Shown here piece by piece: positions 33,159-35,330 of a DNA stretch of 35,330 nt. The DNA is from Candidatus Magasanikiibacteriota bacterium (GTDB lineage: Bacteria > Patescibacteriota > Patescibacteriia > Magasanikbacterales > 2-02-FULL-50-9b). Each line of letters opens with the position of its first letter. Position 1 is the stretch's first letter. The notes under the pieces were generated by a model that was not told the origin of the DNA, made no database searches, and saw nothing but the letters and a program-made list of their open reading frames with translations. The stretch is from positions 1 through 35,330 of the forward strand of contig JAPLWO010000061.1 in NCBI GenBank assembly GCA_026396555.1, written 5' to 3'. Both the position numbers and the translations under genes were made by a program.

Positions 33159-33854
33159 TTATTGTGCGGGTTGAGCAGCAGCCTGATCTGTCTGAGCTTG
33201 TTTCAATAACGCAATCAACTCGTCATCCGTCATCGCGGTCACCTGTTCTTTCGACATGCCATTTGCAATTAACGCATCTCGAATTTGTTGCGGCGTAATT
33301 GAGTTTGCTGCGTTAAATACAGCTTGCGCGTTTGCGTCCACACCTGCGGCTGGCGCCGTTGACGTTGTATTCGCGATATTTTGCAATGTTTGAACTCCTT
33401 GAACTTGTGTGATCGTCTGCTCTCCTTGTTTTGATCCGCCGGGAGCTGACGATGACGCCGCTTGCGCGGTCAATGTATCAAAAAAACAATCTTTTCCTTC
33501 TGGACATGTCGGACTCGTGCCACGACGAACTTCTTCGCCATCTGGAATTCCGTCTGAATCTGTATCGCGCATGTATGGACTGCTGTGATAGACGTACAGT
33601 TCGTCATAGTCAGATAAACCGTCGCCGTCTATGTCCTTTTTTTTCAACGCATCCATTTCATTTTGCGCCTGCTGTTCTGGACTAAGCGCCGCATCCGCTG
33701 CGAGCTTTGCTTTTACACCGTAAGAAAAAATATTTGATCTGAACTGAACACCACTCACAACAATAAGTAGCAGCGTCACTAAAACAAGTAAGCCCAGCCC
33801 GATGCGCTGACCTTTATCGAGCGTTGTTGGTTGTTCAAATTCCTGATTTTCCAT
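33159..33854 (-). CDS. Membrane-anchored protein with thrombospondin-type-3-like calcium repeats
   Basis: This 231-aa protein has a single N-terminal helix (about 19-36, IGLGLLVLVTLLLIVVSGV) and an exported part. The exported part has two calcium-binding repeats, DIDGDGLSDYDE (74-85) and DTDSDGIPDGEE (97-108), followed by CPEGKDC. A Ser/Ala/Thr linker leads to a C-terminal helical hairpin (QQIRDALIANGMSKEQ, MTDDELIALLKQA). Such repeats fold on Ca2+. The gene is 5 bases upstream of the giant Cys-rich gene and in the same operon, so it may anchor or assemble that protein (inference). ATG 33854 is chosen; a GTG one codon earlier (33857) is equally possible. Confidence 0.85.
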   Translation of the reverse strand: MENQEFEQPTTLDKGQRIGLGLLVLVTLLLIVVSGVQFRSNIFSYGVKAKLAADAALSPEQQAQNEMDALKKKDIDGDGLSDYDELYVYHSSPYMRDTDSDGIPDGEEVRRGTSPTCPEGKDCFFDTLTAQAASSSAPGGSKQGEQTITQVQGVQTLQNIANTTSTAPAAGVDANAQAVFNAANSITPQQIRDALIANGMSKEQVTAMTDDELIALLKQAQTDQAAAQPAQ

Positions 33855-33884
33855 CACGTTCTTGAGGGTAAGAAGTCGTGATGT

Positions 33885-33914
33885 AGTATACAGGGTCGCG
33901 CGGTATTACGACAA
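33885..33914 (-). promoter_or_regulatory. Promoter of the giant-protein operon
   Basis: Minus strand TTGTCG (33914-33909), 18-base spacer, TATACT (33890-33885). The -35 box touches the rsmA stop codon. The leader would be ~24 bases. Confidence 0.45.
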
Positions 33915-34712
33915 GCGTTTTAGCAACGTTATCCACTCCTCAATCGACAAAGTTTCGGCGCGACGCGTCGGGTCGACCGGCGATTCATCTTTTTTTAATC
34001 CAAGATTGTTTGCAAGCTGTTTTCGCGGACTTGAAAATCCGCGTTTGATGAGTGAAAAAAGTTTTTTCTGATCAACGTCAGCGAGTTGTGGCGCGGGCCG
34101 CGGCGTTAACCGAATAATCGCTGAATCAACAGCTGGTGCGGGCTCAAAATTCTTGCGCGTGACTGTTGTGATGTAATCAACATCGGCCGACCATTGCGTA
34201 AACAGCGCGAGCTGGCTCATGTCAGGCGGCACCGCGGCGATTCGCTCCGCAACTTCTTTTTGAATGAGCAAACAAATCACGGTTGGCGGATATTTTGATT
34301 CAATAAACTTGCGGATAATGTCGCTCGTGATGTGATACGGAATATTCGCGATAATTTTGTACGGCCCGAGCTCTGCCAAAAATTCTTCGCGTGCGATTTC
34401 AAGAATATCACCCTGAATAATCGTAAACGGAAATTTTTCTGGAATTGATTTTTTGAGATTGAGTGCAAGTTTTGGATCAAATTCAACTGCAGTCACACGC
34501 GCACCACGATCAAGGAGTGATTCAGTGAGCGCGCCGAGTCCAGGACCAATTTCAAGCACATAGTCCCCGGGCTTTACATCTCCAGCTTCGATAATTCTCG
34601 TCAGCGGCTCTGGATTAATTAAAAAATTCTGACCATTACCGCGCGATGGTTTCAGCCCGAGTTTTTTCACGCGCGCGATGACCCAATCCTTGTTGTAAAT
34701 TTGTGTATTCAT
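33906..34712 (-). CDS. rsmA: 16S rRNA dimethyladenosine transferase RsmA (KsgA)
   Basis: RsmA dimethylates two adjacent adenosines in helix 45 of 16S rRNA with S-adenosylmethionine. This 268-aa protein has the whole family pattern: QNFLINPEPL, SAM motif LEIGPGLGALT, VEFDPKL, the catalytic IANIPYHIT, LLIQKEVAERI and FEPAPAVDSAIIRL. The ATG at 34712 is chosen because it overlaps the tsaC stop as ATGA, giving translational coupling. A frame opening at 34745 would lie inside tsaC. It is the last gene of a housekeeping operon before the giant-protein operon. Confidence 0.97.
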   Translation of the reverse strand: MNTQIYNKDWVIARVKKLGLKPSRGNGQNFLINPEPLTRIIEAGDVKPGDYVLEIGPGLGALTESLLDRGARVTAVEFDPKLALNLKKSIPEKFPFTIIQGDILEIAREEFLAELGPYKIIANIPYHITSDIIRKFIESKYPPTVICLLIQKEVAERIAAVPPDMSQLALFTQWSADVDYITTVTRKNFEPAPAVDSAIIRLTPRPAPQLADVDQKKLFSLIKRGFSSPRKQLANNLGLKKDESPVDPTRRAETLSIEEWITLLKRLS

Positions 34713-35287
34713 ATTTTTATTGAGCCTGCGCGAATTATGTTCCACGTTTTGCCGGTGAACTCTGCGATTGTCGACGGCTTTCGTTTCGGAAGCGTGCCTT
34801 CATCAATTATGAGATCTGGCTGTATTTTATTATTTTTAAATGCGCGCCGTACTGCTGCTGCTGAATAACACGCCGACTTCCCCGCTTTATTTGCTGAAGT
34901 TGCGACGATTGGTGCTTGCAGTTGCTGACTGATTTCGCGCGCGAGTTGATTATCTGGAACTCGAATTGCAATTGTACCATTTTTAGAAATAATCTGTGGC
35001 GCTAAATTTTTTCGCGCATATGCGTTTGCCGGAAGCACGAGCGTGAGCGGTCCCGGCCACAGCTCACGCATAACTTCCGCGACTTCTGGAATTCGAAGCG
35101 TTCGCGCGTCAACAAATTTTTTAACCATGTTAAAATCTGCCGCGATCAACGTCATTTTTTTCGAGGCGACACGGCCTTTGATTTTAAAAATTTTTGCGAC
35201 CGCAATTTTGTCGCGCGCGTCACATCCAATTCCGTATGATGTTTCGGTTGGATAGACGAAGACAGCGCCTTTTATTACACGATTCAT
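34709..35287 (-). CDS. tsaC: L-threonylcarbamoyladenylate synthase (TsaC/Sua5/YrdC family)
   Basis: This enzyme makes threonylcarbamoyl-AMP from threonine, bicarbonate and ATP, for t6A37 in ANN-decoding tRNAs. The 192-aa protein is the single-domain type. It has YPTETSYGIGCDA near the N-terminus, IFKIKGR, the WPGPLTLVLPA motif, IAIRVPD and PIVATSANKAGK. It lacks the Sua5 C-terminal domain. The start overlaps the previous gene's stop as ATGA (35287-35284), and the end overlaps rsmA in the same manner. No Shine-Dalgarno is seen, and translation probably depends on coupling. Confidence 0.95.
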   Translation of the reverse strand: MNRVIKGAVFVYPTETSYGIGCDARDKIAVAKIFKIKGRVASKKMTLIAADFNMVKKFVDARTLRIPEVAEVMRELWPGPLTLVLPANAYARKNLAPQIISKNGTIAIRVPDNQLAREISQQLQAPIVATSANKAGKSACYSAAAVRRAFKNNKIQPDLIIDEGTLPKRKPSTIAEFTGKTWNIIRAGSIKI

Positions 35288-35330
35288 ACTGTTTTTTCTT
35301 TAGCCGGTAAAAAAATCGCGACTCCGGCAG
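35284..35330 (-). CDS. 3' end of an unidentified gene
   Basis: The last 14 codons (AGVAIFLPAKEKTV) end in a TGA whose bases overlap the tsaC start as ATGA. This is the same coupling as between tsaC and rsmA, which is the reason for choosing this frame. Too short to identify. Confidence 0.5.
   Translation of the reverse strand, partial: AGVAIFLPAKEKTV

Overview
The window looks like part of the chromosome of a Candidate Phyla Radiation (Patescibacteria) bacterium, probably in or near the Parcubacteria. The evidence is indirect. Most genes lack a Shine-Dalgarno sequence. The standard code fits, because TGA is used as a stop. A conjugation-like envelope locus (VirB6-like, PrgI, VirB4-N-like, VirB4) sits with large secreted Cys-rich proteins, an arrangement I associate with these phyla. 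No rRNA or marker phylogeny is available here to confirm it.

Layout. 1-4770 (+): end of a repeat-type protein, a DsbA-like thiol oxidoreductase, and two paralogous secreted proteins. Each paralog joins a Cys-rich ectodomain and a two-helix pilin-like (TrbC/VirB2-like) segment to a different peptidoglycan-active domain: a lytic transglycosylase in one and a C39-like cysteine peptidase in the other. 4784-6127 (+): radA. 6158-6258: a near-perfect promoter and a terminator 40 bp apart, antisense to the 3' end of a solitary MazF-like toxin gene. 6208-11340 (-): MazF-like toxin, a DapD-like acyltransferase, an EamA transporter, a small anchored protein and recG. 11410-13054: a small membrane protein, tRNA-Arg(GCG), a two-helix membrane protein, a candidate structured RNA, tRNA-Ser(GCU), and two large cruciform-forming elements. 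13055-22893 (-): a secreted coiled-coil protein, comF, then the type IV secretion-like operon. 22959-24982 (+): a sugar-kinase-like phosphotransferase and an Asp/Thr-rich lipoprotein. 25057-33854 (-): a 2698-residue Cys-rich secreted protein and its calcium-binding membrane partner. 33906-35330 (-): rsmA, tsaC and the tail of another gene, joined by ATGA overlaps.

How the parts may work together (inference). VirB4, the VirB4-N-like protein, PrgI and the VirB6-like channel would form an inner-membrane secretion motor. The pilin-like/hydrolase fusions would open the wall and contribute a fibre or channel. DsbA would form disulfides in the Cys-rich proteins, and the giant protein with its Ca-binding partner would be a surface structure. 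RadA, ComF and RecG are DNA-processing or competence-associated proteins, so DNA exchange is a possible role, but no VirD4 coupling protein or relaxase is visible.

There are two styles of gene expression. Most genes have no ribosome binding site and several have promoters that would give leaderless or nearly leaderless mRNA. A minority (DapD-like, the 168-aa protein, the 92-aa protein, the lipoprotein) are visibly richer in GC, have strong Shine-Dalgarno sequences and carry TTGACA-type promoters with 17-bp spacers. This suggests different ancestry or much higher expression.
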